Origin: Hypomyces perniciosus
Lineage: Eukaryota > Ascomycota > Sordariomycetes > Hypocreales > Hypocreaceae
DNA: 64,000 bases
Assembly: GCA_008477525.1 (NCBI GenBank)
Contig: SPDT01000006.1
Span: 4,925,501-4,989,500 of the forward strand
Direction of reading: 5' to 3'
Shown here piece by piece: positions 47,061-58,855 of the stretch; the stretch's first letter is position 1, and the number at the start of each line of letters is the position of its first letter. The notes beneath the pieces were generated by a model. That model was not told the origin of the DNA. It did no database searches and saw only the letters and a program-made list of their open reading frames with translations. The position numbers and the translations under genes are program-made.

Positions 47061-49227
47061 ACGCATATAAGAGAACTGGGGAAGCTAGAGCGGCGCTGCC
47101 TCATAGCTCTCCATCAATTGTACATTACGGCACTAATCTTCTCACAATGGGCTGCCTTGTAGCTCATATAGACGGTCACTTGCGCATCGGGCTTGTTGAC
47201 CAGTATTAGCGACCTCTTGTTGGGTCAAGCCATTGCTATAATGAGGGGAACCCCTGACACGAATGACGGAAGGGTTCAACACTTTTGATTTGGCTGGTGT
47301 TTTGATAAGATTGTTTCTAGCCGGGGAGGCTTCTATGTGCCTGGATATGGTCTACATAGGTGGCTAAACTAAATTTCCAGGAAGCTTGGTTGTCGGATTC
47401 TGGCGTGTAGGTTAGGGAAAATGGCGTTTGGGATAGGACACACAGGATGGAATGTTTAGAGTAAACATGATGAATTTCAACCCGCAGTGCATTTGTAAGT
47501 CCCTTGAGGTGGCTACGAAGTACAGCATCGCGATACTGATTTGCACTTGCTTTTACATACGCGAGCCATGTCCGTCTAGAAATTGACTCTGGAAATTTTC
47601 TAAACATTCTCCCCAGAATCACATTCAATCATCCTTGTACGAAGTATACAGTATACATATAAATAAATATCGTTGCTAGGCATCGATCACTCTCACTCCT
47701 AGTTTGAAGAGACTGCCCTTGTCATGTCTTTGGCCAGGCCTCATCTTTTGTCAACAGGAGACTATTGAACGGCACGGATCTCTTCACGTCAAGCCGGGGA
47801 CAATAAAACAGGGACCATATGTGCTTGTATTAGCTAACTCCGATTGCCCTATATTACCCTCATCGCCATCTACTATGACTCTTATTGCAATATATTACTC
47901 TCAACACTGGAGATAACTCCTGGCTAGCTACTGTTTATATAACAATAGAGCGATATAATAGTGAAAGCTCTTAATATTTCGCACTCCGTCAGCTAACTGT
48001 CTGATGAGGTATGTAACCTTTGCGGTCTCTCTTTTTTTGGTCATCCGCTTGACGTGTACGTTCTGCTATCGACTCTGTTGCGTGCTTGGTTGCTGGCTGG
48101 GGAGGGTTACCGGTTTCCTATTTATAGACTCTACGAAGTAGTACAGGAGCTGGAGCACAGCCCGTGCATTAAAGAGCCTTTAGAATTGGAACGATGCCAT
48201 GAAGAGTTTCCCGTGACCCAACTTCACAGTTCCATAGTAAGAGCTCTACGATTAGGGAGAATGGGGTGACTGTCAAAAGTGCAGTTATTATGTGGGACCA
48301 AGCCGATTGCCAATGCCCATTAATAAGCCACGAGAGCCTCAAAGATGCGTGTCTCGTGCTGCATTTGTGATTGGGCAAACAATAAAGCAGTATGACTATG
48401 TAGTACTGCAAGCATTTCCCAATTGTCTGGAGTTCAAGGTCCGATATCGTGTTGGCTCGTCAATGAGGTTGGGGGAAAAAGACAAACAGTTAGTTCCCCG
48501 GCTTTCGAAATATTGTATTAGGTACGGAGTACTTCGTACAACCTGGGTTGGCAATTGGCAATTTAGAGTGTGGTGTGGTAGCCCTAGCTTGTATCGTAGC
48601 TCAGCTTGTATTTTGGAGTTGGTTACACTTGACTCATGACAAAGTCATGTCCGTATGAATGGCCTCAACACTTTCCTCGGGAGGCGTTTTCTTGATTAAA
48701 ATAGAAATATACTGCAATTAACACCAGGGCAGCCCCCAATGGAACAGGATTGAACCGTGTATTCGCAGCGCAATTGTACAGAACAGCAGGCATCCTTTTT
48801 CGCTGTGTCCACTTGTATGTTAGTGGCTTGTACGACGCGGTACCTGGAGCACTAACTGCCCATTGCACTGGAGCCCTAACAAGTGTCACCACAAAATATT
48901 TCACGGGAATTAAGCGAGCCCAGCAAAAGTGCCATTTTTTAGCGCAAGGTTTAGTTGCTCACAGCAGAAGTTTCCCGCGCCAGGGAGGAAACCCCCCCAA
49001 AGGGCCCAAACGGTTTCGATTCTTCAACTGCATCAGCACACCAGTTCCCAGCCTTTTGCCCTGGTGCCTCTCCTCCCTCCTGCATCGCAAAAGACCGTCT
49101 CGCGCGCTTATCTGGGTCATGCGATCTTAACTCCTCTTCCTTTTCTTCCGACCAGCAAGTAGCAAAGACTACCAGCGCCGCCATTAAAGTTACGCCCTTC
49201 CGGTAGGCGACAAGCCAAGCGACCAAC
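47061..49227. other. Gene-free spacer, 2.2 kb
   Basis: No supportable gene. It contains the KEN-box gene 3' region, AT-rich sequence around 47.6-48.0 kb, and a dispersed element reading GGTACGGAGTACTTCGTACA at 48521-48540. The right end is the stm1 promoter. Confidence 0.55.
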
Positions 49228-50724
49228 ATGTCGCTCGCCTCCCAGGTATGTATGCATCTCACCAGTTTCTTTGCGAAGCCGAACGTCGTCGTCTCTCCCA
49301 ATTCGCCACCAGGCCGACGTCGTGATGTGTTTGTTTGCGGTGGCTCTCATCTGCAAACCACTGCGCTGTGCGTGCGCCTGTTGAGCGCCGCCCGCATGCA
49401 TCCTCGCATACTCTCTTTTCCCCTCCATATGCGTGTCGTTTTCGATGCTGACTGATTGTGTCTCAAATAGAACCGGTTCGCCTTTCTCGGTACCGTCGCC
49501 CCATCTCCCCCCTCCTCCTTCTCAGCGTTGAGCTTCGGCCGAGCCCATCAACGCCTATGCCATTGAGGGCGCGAGACTGACCGTGTGTTTTTTTTATTTA
49601 TCACAGGCAACGACTCCGATGGCGAGGAGAAGCCCGTCGTCCCCGTCAAGACTGTCGACAAGACTTCTACCCGTACCACTAAGCGCAATGTCGAGCCTCA
49701 AGCTCCCCAGGCTCCTGTGAGGACTGGCGGCAACCGCCGCGGTGGCCCCGGTGGAAACGAGGGTGGTAAGTTGCGCTCTGTTCCGGAAACGGCGGCCCCT
49801 TGTACCAGCGTCAAATGCCAATGCTAATACCCGCAACGCAGCCTTCCGTGACCGCGGTGCTGGTCGGGAACGCAATCAGGGCCGATCTACTGATGAGACC
49901 CCCCGAGATGGCCCCCGCGGTGGCCAGGGCGCTCGCGTCCGTGGAGGTAAGCTATTATGACTGTTCTTTCACGTCTTTGTGGTCAAAGGAGGGATTTAAA
50001 TGAAAGAGCCCCGCTAACGTATGAAAGGCCGTGGTGGTCGCTACCCCCGTGATCGTGATGACCGACATCCCCACAAGTCAGGTACTACCACGTATGTATC
50101 GCCTTGCATTCTTTGTCCGTGTCGCACATATTGACTGTTTTCGGTAGTGGCTCTGACAAGCAGGCTGCCCAGTCCTGGGGTGCTACGGAGGGTAAGGCCG
50201 AGCTGAAGGACGAACAGGCTGGCGACGCCATTGCCGAGTCCGATAAGAAGGAGGACCAGGCTGAGGAAGCCGCTCCCGAGGAGCCTGCCGAGCCTGAGGA
50301 CAAGAGCGTCTCTTACGCCGACTACGTCGCCCAGCAGGCCGAGAAGAAGCTCGCCCTCGAGGCTGAGCTCAACATCCGTACCGCCAACGAGGGCAGCAAG
50401 CTCGACAAGAAGTGGGCCAGCGCCAAGCCTCTCGAGAAGGAGGAGGACGTCTATGTTGCCGCCACTGCCGGCAAGAAGCAGCGTGAGCGTGAGCGCAAGG
50501 TCAAGCAGACCATCGACTTTGACCCTCGCTTCGTCGAGCCTGAGCGAACCCGGGGCGGTGGCCGTGGCGGCCGCGGCGGCCCTCGCGGTGGTGCTCGTGG
50601 TGGTGAGCGTGGTGGTGAGCGTGGCCGTGGAAGCAACTTCCGCGGTGGCCGAGGCGGCCGCGATGGCGCTGCTTCTCTCAACACCAGCGACGAATCTGCT
50701 TTCCCCACCCTCGGTGGCAAATAA
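49228..50724 (+). CDS. stm1: Stm1-like ribosome-associated RGG protein (HABP4/PAI-RBP1 type)
   Basis: Six exons: 49228-49245, 49471-49489, 49607-49765, 49842-49946, 50028-50091 and 50148-50724, giving 313 aa. The first two exons are 18 and 19 nt (MSLASQ, then NRFAFLG). All joins are in frame with GT..AG introns. Residues about 10-120 are basic with RGG-like elements (GNRRGGPGG, GRGGRYPRDRDDRHPHKSG). The centre has the conserved SVSYADYVAQQAEKKLALEA segment of the Stm1/HABP4 family. The C-terminus is a dense RGG box (GGGRGGRGGPRGGARGG) ending ESAFPTLGGK. In yeast, Stm1 sits in the mRNA channel of idle 80S ribosomes and preserves them during starvation; a telomere/G-quadruplex link is also reported. 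Intron-rich, Gly/Arg codon-biased coding suggests high expression. Confidence 0.85.
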
Positions 50725-51411
50725 GCGCGCTCTCACCCATGAAGAGACTCAAAGACCCTTTCCCTGGCTGATGGATTGGGCATATACCAACTCCCGCATA
50801 GAAACACATGTGTGTGGAGGAAACCAAGCCCTACGTGTTTGATAGTTGAAAAAGAGAAAAAAAGGTTGACCATCAGTTTGCGGTCGATTGTCCGGTGGGC
50901 GGCGAACGGTCTCATCTCAATGGCTCAGTTGCTATCCGGGTCCTTAACTTAGGTATACTACAAAATGGTTTCTCGTACACGCAAAGTAAAGAAGACAATT
51001 CCCTGCAACAAAGAACGTAACGAACGTAGGCATGTCTTTGTATCCTCTGATAAAATAGGCCCTACGCGCGAATGATCCGAATCTACAATTGCTCCCCGTT
51101 GTCTTAGATATGGCGTAGGAATCATGCGAGGTATCGGGGAGTGTCACAATCGCTTATTCTACCCATCAATTGCTTGCTATCAAATGTCACAGACATTAAT
51201 GCTATGATTTTCGATCATCCAATGCGTTCTCCTTTTTTGTATGAGAGAGTAATGTTACTGGCACAAGTGGCCCATACAACTCTCCATTCAACACTTACAT
51301 ACAGAGTAACACAACGCTCAATGTAACAACGCAACCCCGATAGCTGACTAAATAATGCACTCCGGCTGCTTCAAATAACAGGTCATTGGCTTCCTTCTTC
51401 TCAGGTTATTC
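50725..51411. other. 3' region of stm1 and spacer
   Basis: No gene supported; AT-rich, with nothing notable. Confidence 0.55.
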
Positions 51412-53683
51412 CAGCTATGCAACCGGCACAATCTCCTCACTCTCTTCAATCCACGCCAAAGCCGTGGCCGAGACACTCGGGACCGTCTCATCTTCCCTCT
51501 CCCGCAAGGCCTTCACCAGTGCTACAGTCAGAGGAGGCCTGCAGTTCAGAGGGTACGGGGGTAGCCCCTCATGCATATACCTCTTCATGGCGACGAGGTT
51601 ACCTTTCATCAAGAGGGAGCGGTGCAGTAATACCCTGTTTTGGCAAAAGAACGCATAGTGCTCAGCTCGAAATTCCCCTTCAGCTGTGTTTTCCGTATAC
51701 CCGGGAGCTTGGTTCGTCAGATCTCGGTTTCAACGCAAGATCACAGGGTCATGCATCTGGGCTGCATAGCCCACGTAGACTCCATCGGGGTCGCCATCAT
51801 CCGGGGGGCATAGTTTTATGGCCAAGTTCGCCTCACCCTTCTTCTTCCCTTTTCCCTTGTATTCTAGCGTGAAGCGGTTATGTGTATATCCTTTTTGAGC
51901 AGCGTGTGGTGACCTCTACTACCTTCCACATCTCAGTGAGTTTCAACCCTCCGTCGTTCCTCGTGATGTACTCGTTTAGTTGTGTGGTGCACAGCGCTCT
52001 GGCAATCGTTTTGCCCTCTGTCATGAGTTCCCAAGCTGGAGGGTTTTCTTCTCGCCCAGCCCGTTGCCTTCCGGAGTTGTCGTCTTGTTGTTTTAGTGAC
52101 CTGCGAATTTGCGTGGCCCCTTGAACGTTGAGTAAACGACCTAGAACTCTCTATCTCTGAGAGAGCTGTATGCTTTGGTCTAACTGGGGCCACGCTTGTT
52201 GTAATTCTCGTTGAGCCTGGGTAGGTGAGCTCCGGATTTGTAAGGTGTTTAGTCCGACATGAGATAATAGAGCAGTAATGATACTATAGTAGAAAAAGCC
52301 AATCCTCCCGGCGCATCAGATCATCATCGCACTGTGACCACGATATCCCTGGATGTGGATAGGGGCCAACGTCCTAAACGAGGCGAACTCGAAGTATCTT
52401 GTGCGGCGCGACTATTCGATGTTGACCAGTAAGCTGTACAGGAATATAGCCAGCGGCGCAGGTATTGGTAAATATACGCCACTTGCAAACTCCGTAACAG
52501 GGAGGTTATGTCCCGGGAAAGCAGGTCACCGCGTTCTATGATATCAGGGGTAGTGCAAAGGAATCGAGCGTCCCGGGCACACTCGTCAGGGTCTCGTGTT
52601 CGCAGCAGCTCATGTATATTCTTGTTCTGTTCCGATGTGGGTATCAGCTTCGTCTACCACGGCACCGGATTTGCCAGAAGACATTGTCAGTTCTGACAAC
52701 ACTGGATGCAGCAACCGAGGATTGGGTTTTCGAGACAGAAGCGCGCGATAAAGAGGGCAAAGAGATTCACCTCCTGAGTGAGTAACTCAAAGAATGGTCC
52801 TTTTGGATGTGCCATCTCAGTAGGACTACAGGCCCGATTATTTTGGGCTATTCACTCCTTCACACGGATATCTCGAGCAAGCCGACCCATTCGAAGAGCG
52901 ACCAGATTGCTGTGGCCTTCCTCCCTCGGGAACCCATGGGGGTTTGATCTTCATTGCGAGTCATTTCTTTCCTTCTCAACTGTAGACTTCGGGTCGGTAG
53001 TTAGTGCTGAACCTGGAACTGGGAACACAACATGTATCAGTGATAAAAAGGCTAAGCTAGTTACGAGGGCCTAAGCACGACGTTGTGGGCGTTTGGCTGG
53101 GATCACAAGATCCCCACCACAACAGTTAAACCACCTGGGGGCATCAGTGGATCCGAGAGATCATCTCCAAGATTCATAAGCACAATATTCGGGATACTGC
53201 CTCCAGGTTATGGAGCAGAGCACACTAGCTTTCCCCTTATTGTTCTCCTGATGATGCTTCCGGGAAGGACAGTCGACCGCCAAACGAAGATCGAGCGAAG
53301 CGCCGCGAGGTGTTGACGTGTTTCCAAAGCTAACTTTGAGGGAAACCCGTCGTTTGGATCGGCCCGGTCCGTTTGACAGGTAGGGATGACGTGACGCTGA
53401 TGTTCTGGCATGTTTTGGATGCGTGGTTTTGTAGTCTTGGGCAATACTGTTCAAGTGCTCCAGTCCTGTATCTGGTGGATTCTCTGACCATGTTCTCGTT
53501 CGTTATTTCGATTGCCTTTATATAACGCAGCTGAAGACGGGGTTGCTGGTGGCCGAACGAGTCTGGGTGGCGAGAACCTATGATAAACTTGATCATCATC
53601 ATCACATATCCGGACATAATGGCATGAGGCTGATGCAGCGTTCGAGAAAGGACAAACACGACGCCCCAGTGCCACCTTAGCAA
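51412..53683 (-). pseudogene. Apparent decayed protein-coding gene, family not recognised
   Basis: Protein-like reading blocks run along the minus strand but are broken by stops and frame changes. The last block, about 51900 to 51415, reads through roughly 160 codons (ANLAIKLCPPDD, GVYVGYAAQMHDPVILR, KRYMHEGLPPYPLNCRPPLT) with one TGA at 51730-51732. One frame from 53454 down to 52327 meets only six stops (at 53161, 53071, 52951, 52852, 52687 and 52654). It includes protein-like parts such as HPKGPFFELLTQEVNLFALF and DECARDARFLCTTPDIIERG. Another frame is favoured between 52500 and 51905 (WELMTEGKTIARALCTTQLN). All seven listed stops are TGA or TAG, none TAA, as expected if CGA, CAG or TGG codons decayed by transitions. 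I cannot name a family. An intact multi-intron gene is less likely because the stops sit where no good intron fits. Confidence 0.4.
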
Positions 53684-53729
53684 CCCGATAAACGGAGATA
53701 CACCGTTTCTCTCTGCTGTGTTTCCGCAT

Positions 53730-54294
53730 CTGTCAAGATGGTGTCTTTTGGATAGATCCCATCACACAGGGCATATATGGCTTCACTCCGGTATGCGCAA
53801 GTTGATGAGTACACTCCTCAGATTGAACGTTTTCCGTGAGGTGAGTTCAGGTACTCGCTCCTATCTCTGTGCAGAGCGTGGTCCATGGCTCTTGAATACA
53901 GCCGTCGATAGTTGCATCGGGCGATGTCTCTCGCCGGTCGTTTGTTTATCCAGTAAATCAGTTGAAGAATGGGATGAGGAGTTGAATCGTATGCACAGAT
54001 GGTTGGTCATGCGAGCATTTTCTCACTAGAAAGGCCATGATTTTAACACGTAACAATGATCTTTTGCGGCCGCTTCGCGAGGCAACTGACCTAACTGTAG
54101 TTCTTAGAGGGAAGAAAGGGTCAAGCGAAGGAACATTACAATACTCACATTTCAAGTCAAAGAGGTTGGTTGTTTGAACTGTTTCAACACGGCCCAAATA
54201 GCCGGTCAAGAGTCCTCGAAGTGGGAGGTTGGTGCCATGCAACAGTATTAGATGGTCGTGTGTTATTGCCCCGAACTGACATTGGGGCAATCCC
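53730..54294. other. Spacer left of the solo LTR
   Basis: No gene supported; frames on both strands are short and overlapping. Confidence 0.45.
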
Positions 54295-54485
54295 TGTTGG
54301 ATCCACCCACATTCACTGACACCCGGCTCCATGCATCTCAACTGCGTCTTAACGATGCAGTGAATAGAGGCCTGTCACGTGTGCCCCGTAAGCCTCTATT
54401 GCTATAAAGACTGGGAGTCTTTCTCTTCTTGTTGTACTTAGCTCTTAGTTCTTCACTTGTCTCTGTCTTAGTCAATACATCAACT
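54295..54485. mobile_element. Solo LTR of a retrotransposon
   Basis: A 191-bp segment begins TGTTGGATCC and ends ATACATCAACT, with imperfect terminal inverted repeats (TGTTG against CAACT, one mismatch to CAACA). It is flanked on both sides by the same 5 bases, ATCCC (54290-54294 and 54486-54490), the target-site duplication length usual for LTR elements. Inside is a TATA box (TATAAA at 54403-54408) followed by a pyrimidine-rich stretch with TCTTAG/CTTAG motifs, the usual U3/R layout. No internal retroelement coding region or second LTR was found nearby. It is therefore most simply a solo LTR left by recombination between two LTRs. Orientation and family (Copia or Gypsy) cannot be told with certainty; the TATA box suggests the plus strand. 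Confidence 0.7.
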
Positions 54486-54490
54486 ATCCC

Positions 54491-55213
54491 CGGGTATCGA
54501 TCCCGAGAGTCTTATAGCGTGACTGAGAAACACGGCCACCCATGTTAGTAGTGGGACTGTCGTTCGTCTTATCAAACACTGCATGGCTTCATACCTTCTC
54601 CATGATCCGCTTTTGGGGGATGTGCCAAGCAAGCATGGTGGGCCTATGCAAGGGCGATGCACAACGACGATGGGGAGTGTTGTTGTGTTTGCTGAATGCT
54701 AATGTAGTGCTGGAAGGGAAGCATTCTAGTCTCCCTATTTCGAATAAGGAGAACGACTTGACAATCTCAGGCCACCCAGTGCCGCTGGCTCGAAGGGCTA
54801 GCAGCCGGCCGTTCTCCTCTGCTGGCCAACTCCTTAGGGTATTTGACCTATTATGAACTGATGTTGAAGGTGAGAAGTCAGTTTATCCAAATACTTGAGT
54901 AATGACACGTCGTTGAAAGACTTACTTCAAAGTGCCTACAGCAGACGTTTGAGAATCATCTCAGAAGGGAGGTTGAATCTTCCGGCTTTGTTTTGGGTTT
55001 CTGATATCACTCTATCCACTTGCCGTATTTTGGTCAGGCAATTCTTCGTGCCTCAGCTGCGCCGTATGGAAGAACTCTCGCGTGCTTCTCAGCGAATTTA
55101 GCCTAGTTCGTCGTCGAGACGCTATTGATGCATGAAGAGGCTGTAGATTTTGTTCGTGTTCCCCTTTAGCGATAGCTGTTAAGAAGAAAGAGTACCCGAG
55201 TTCTGGCCAGGTC
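54491..55213. other. Spacer right of the solo LTR
   Basis: No gene supported. The bases directly after the LTR form a small hairpin (CGGGTATCGATCCCG at 54490-54504), not part of a complete tRNA. Confidence 0.45.
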
Positions 55214-55925
55214 CTACTTTCTGCTTTTTGTAGAGGAGATGAAGGTCGAATGGTTGTTGTTGATAGTCATCCCTAGCCGTTGGGGTCTGCTGGATATGGT
55301 GGCATTTGAGTACAGGGAATCACGGGCAGTTGAACCATGACCGTATCGCAGATCGTAACCAGCTGATTCTCGAATAAGGGATTGCATATCGCGGACATAC
55401 GCAAGACGTTGTTCGATTTCGTCAGGGGGTACGATGTCTTGTGGGTGGACATATTCGGGTGTGTTGGAGAGAAAGTTTTCCAAGCTTTCTGCGTCAACGG
55501 GACTGGGGCATCTCATCTCTCCCCCTTCGAATTTCTTTAGCAAGCCTTGGAGCTTAGAGAATTGTTCCCAGCTGAGCTTCGGTTTACTGAGAGCCAGTCA
55601 TCGTCAACAGACGGAGAAAAAGATTATTCTCAGATCGGCCGAGTTGGTGAATACTTTTGAACAACCTGTGTCTCCCGGACCAAAAGAGCACACAGCCTGA
55701 GGTCTTTGGCAAAAGGGCTCGTATCGTAAATAGAGGAAGAGGGGATTGATAGAGAGAACTGACTGATCAGCCGCTGTCCAATGAATGAATAGGATTCGAC
55801 AATTCAGTACTTGATAGACCAATCTGTAGATTTGTATGTGGATGTATGGCACGGATATAGGTGTTTGGCAACTTGCCCCTGTCATCATGTCTAAAGGGAG
55901 GGAAAATCTTAGGTCTTGATAGGAA

Positions 55926-55983
<58 letters not shown>

Positions 55984-56159
55984 TGGGCATACCTCTCCGG
56001 ACAGGTAGCAAAAACAATCAGGACTGATCGCACGCCGTGTTGATAAAACCAGTGATCAAGGTAGATAGGCGAATATGGCCGTAAAGAATGTTGTTTGTCA
56101 AAGAAGCAAGCGCCTGTGGCTGAGGTATCACAAGTCCATTCAAGAAGATAGATGATCAA
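55214..56159 (-). CDS. Uncertain multi-exon gene, hypothetical
   Basis: Weak model. A C-terminal exon is plausible at 55586-55214. It has a CTCAG acceptor at its 5' side and encodes a hydrophilic segment of about 123 residues (KPKLSWEQFSKLQGLLKKFE, VHPQDIVPPDEIEQRLAYVR, ending STKSRK). Upstream, minus 56159 to about 55990 reads DTSATGACFFDKQHSLRPYS and HGVRSVLIVFATCPER up to a GTATGC donor, followed by a CT-rich presumed intron containing the (GA)n microsatellite. One or two middle exons between 55.6 and 55.9 kb cannot be fixed by eye, and no start codon was chosen with confidence. No family recognised. It could also be a degenerate relic like its neighbour. Confidence 0.3.
55928..55982. repeat. 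Long GA/CT microsatellite
   Basis: About 27 uninterrupted GA units. If the hypothetical minus-strand gene is real, this lies in one of its introns. Confidence 0.95.
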
Positions 56160-56628
56160 GACAAGGCAGAGTTGGTATCTTTAAATGCCATATCGGTATG
56201 TGCTTTATCTGTAAATGTGGTTGTGTGTATGTGTGTGAGAAAAGAAGTTTGTGGTTTGGAAAGGGGGACCTGTTTGCTGTTTATATACTCACTGGTCCTG
56301 CACGTAGCCTTCACGCCATGCAGTGTAATGCTTAGGTGAATGGCGTTTCCAACTCACTGCCTAATTGCGGTTGTTCCTCTAGAGTGTTAGAGAAACACTT
56401 CCCGGCTCTTTTCTCTCCTCAAGTCAGTCCTGCTTCGATTCTCGTTTGGGCACTCGAAGATCAGACGAGGTCGGCTTCTCAGTTTCATATCATTCATAGG
56501 CCACCGTCATCGGCGACAATTTCTCATGCTATCCCTTTTTACCCTATCCATTCCATTGACGAAACCCGTCATTCGTTTTGCATTAATGATCCATTGCACA
56601 ATAGTTTCCCCCTTTCCCTCGAAAATGT
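56160..56628. other. Spacer beyond the leuB 3' end
   Basis: No gene supported. GT-rich sequence (TGTGTGTATGTGTGTG) near 56.22 kb. Confidence 0.5.
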
Positions 56629-58012
56629 CTAGCCCTGGAGGATCTTGACCAGTTGCTTGACAATCTCCTCACCGGCCTCCTTAGTTCCCGAGCTGCCGCC
56701 CATATCCTTGGTTCTTAGACCAGAGTCGATGGCCACTTTGACGGCATCTTCAACTGCCTTGGCCTCCTTGGGGAGGTTGAGCGAGTAGCGTAGCATCATG
56801 GCGACAGACAGAATCGTGCCAATAGGGTTAACGATACCCTTGCCCGAAATGTCCGGCGCAGAACCTACACCCTTGATTAGCAACCAGAATAACAAAAGAG
56901 AGTAGAAGAAAAGAACAACACATACCGTGAATAGGCTCATAAATGCCATTGCACTTGCCATTCCCGTCCGGAATGCCGCTCAAGCTCGCACTAGGCAACA
57001 ATCCGATACTGCCCGGAATCACACTCGCCTCATCGCTCACAATATCGCCAAACAGATTGCTCGTGACCACCACACCGTTCAGGCCCGTAGGGTTCTTCAC
57101 CATGATCATCGCCGCGCTGTCGATCAGCTGGTGCTCGACCTTCAAGTCCGGAAACTCCTTCTCAAACGTCTCCGTCATGACCTTGCGCCACAGACGGCTC
57201 GTCGCCAGCACGTTCGCCTTATCCAGCGACCACACCCTCTTCTCCCCCCTGCCTCTGGCGAGGAATCCAGCCAGTCTCGCTACGCGCTCGATCTCCGCCC
57301 GCGAATACGGCTCCATGTCCCACGCCGTGCCGGAGCCATCGTCCTCCTTACGGTCGCCGAAGTAAATACCGCCCGTCAACTCTCGGACAATGACAAAGTC
57401 CGTGCCGCGGCACACTTCCGCCTTAAGGGGTGAGTACTCGACCAACGCCTCCGAGGCGAAGAAGCATGGGCGCAGGTTTCCGTACGTGCCCATCTCCTTG
57501 CGCAGCCTGAGGAGGCCTTGCTCCGGACGGACGGTGCCGGTGCCCCATTTGGGACCGCCGATGGCGCCGAGGAGGACGGCGTCGGCGGATTTGGCGGCGT
57601 TGAGGGCTTCGTCGGTGAGAGGGCTGCCTGTGGCGTCGATGGAACACTGTTGAGGAGAAAAAAGGAAGAAGTGAGTCTTTGCTTCTCTTGTGGAAGGGAA
57701 AGGGAGAGCCGGGGGAGTCGTGTGGACAACTTACACCTCCCAGTAGGTGGTCGTGGAGATTGAACTTGCCCGCGCTAGGGCTATGCTGCTCGACAGCCTT
57801 GATCACCTAAATTTGAATGGATTAGTACCAGGCATTGGAGATGGAATCGTGTCGCTTTGTATGCGTGCAAACATACCTTGATCGCCTCGGCCACAACCTA
57901 GGTGCACGTTAGCCAAGCTCCCCCCCAAGCATACAAGCTCTCAAGCTTTTCAAAAGCTCACCTCTGGGCCAGCATGATCACCACCAAACACCACAATGTT
58001 GTGCTCTGCCAT
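56629..58012 (-). CDS. leu2: 3-isopropylmalate dehydrogenase (Leu2/LeuB)
   Basis: Five exons: 58012-57962, 57897-57877 (21 nt), 57806-57735, 57646-56926 and 56864-56629, giving 366 aa, the normal family length. Landmarks in order: [17 protein letters not shown] at the N-terminus; [33 protein letters not shown] (substrate-binding arginines); [10 protein letters not shown]; the [13 protein letters not shown] segment with the catalytic lysine region; [20 protein letters not shown] (Mg-binding aspartates); and [18 protein letters not shown], which spans the last intron. Reaction: NAD-dependent oxidation and decarboxylation of 3-isopropylmalate in leucine synthesis, usually cytosolic in fungi. No presequence. 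Aspergilli usually keep two paralogues, and which one this is cannot be told. The intron-rich 5' part with a 21-nt exon is the only oddity. Confidence 0.95.
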
Positions 58013-58855
58013 CTTGAATGTCGAATATGATAAAAGTCCTCTAAAAAGATGGCAATTGGTGAATTGCTCGAAGACGTTGAGGTTCTGCTTCTACCTTTTA
58101 TCGGAGAAAGTTACCATATATCGGAAGTTTTATCGGTATGCCCCTCCTCCCCCCGCACTTCCGAAGTCGGAGTCACTCAGCCATGAGCTGTGCGCCCCAC
58201 TTTCGGCTTACCCCAGTACACACTTCATATTACTACCTAGGTACTAATACTGTATAGTCTTACTAGTCGTATGGAATAGTATCATCAGCTTTCCGGGTTT
58301 TCATCGTCAGTTGAAGAACATGGATAACGGATGATAATAGTACTCTGTGTCTTTCGTTATCGGGCCGATAGTTGCAGTTTTGCCCACAAACTCCAATTCC
58401 CTGAATAGACTAAAATGCCTTCCGTAGATGAAGATCTCAAGCATTGCGAATGGCAACTTCCTAGAGCTGTCCTATGCCCTGCACAAGGTTCTTCACTAAC
58501 GGGCTATTAGACAAGTCTATAGTCTTGCTAACCAGCCTCCTTACTGGACCTTGAGATCCCAGTGGATACGTCATGGGCATAACCAGTGCCCTCGAACCTC
58601 AACATATATTTCATGCATTAATGCCCCATTCGTTTCTCCCCTCATTGATGGTTCAATTCCTATACTGGTTGTTTGATTCAGACTCATTACATATAGTTCT
58701 CAGGGTATCCTATGTATGCTCGTCTACATATCCCTAGCAACGGCTGCGGCAGAGAGCCCTTTAGTCTTTATTCAATATGACACATGAAACGATTCCGAAT
58801 GCCCTAGCGGGTCCTTGTTTACTCCTTCGATACTTGCTTGTTATTCTCAACTCGG
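58013..58855. other. Spacer between the leu2 promoter and the PHD gene end
   Basis: No gene supported. The first 200 nt are the leu2 promoter and leader; the rest shows nothing notable. Confidence 0.55.

Noticed and set aside
50041..50736. 231-codon minus-strand Leu/Ala-rich frame
   Set aside because: Antisense to the stm1 RGG region; its Ala/Thr repeats come from GC-rich RGG codons.
54486..54515. tRNA T-arm-like hairpin (GGGTATCGATCCCG)
   Set aside because: No A box, anticodon arm or acceptor stem around it on either strand. It may be part of the insertion site, but a primer-binding site is not claimed because the LTR is solo.
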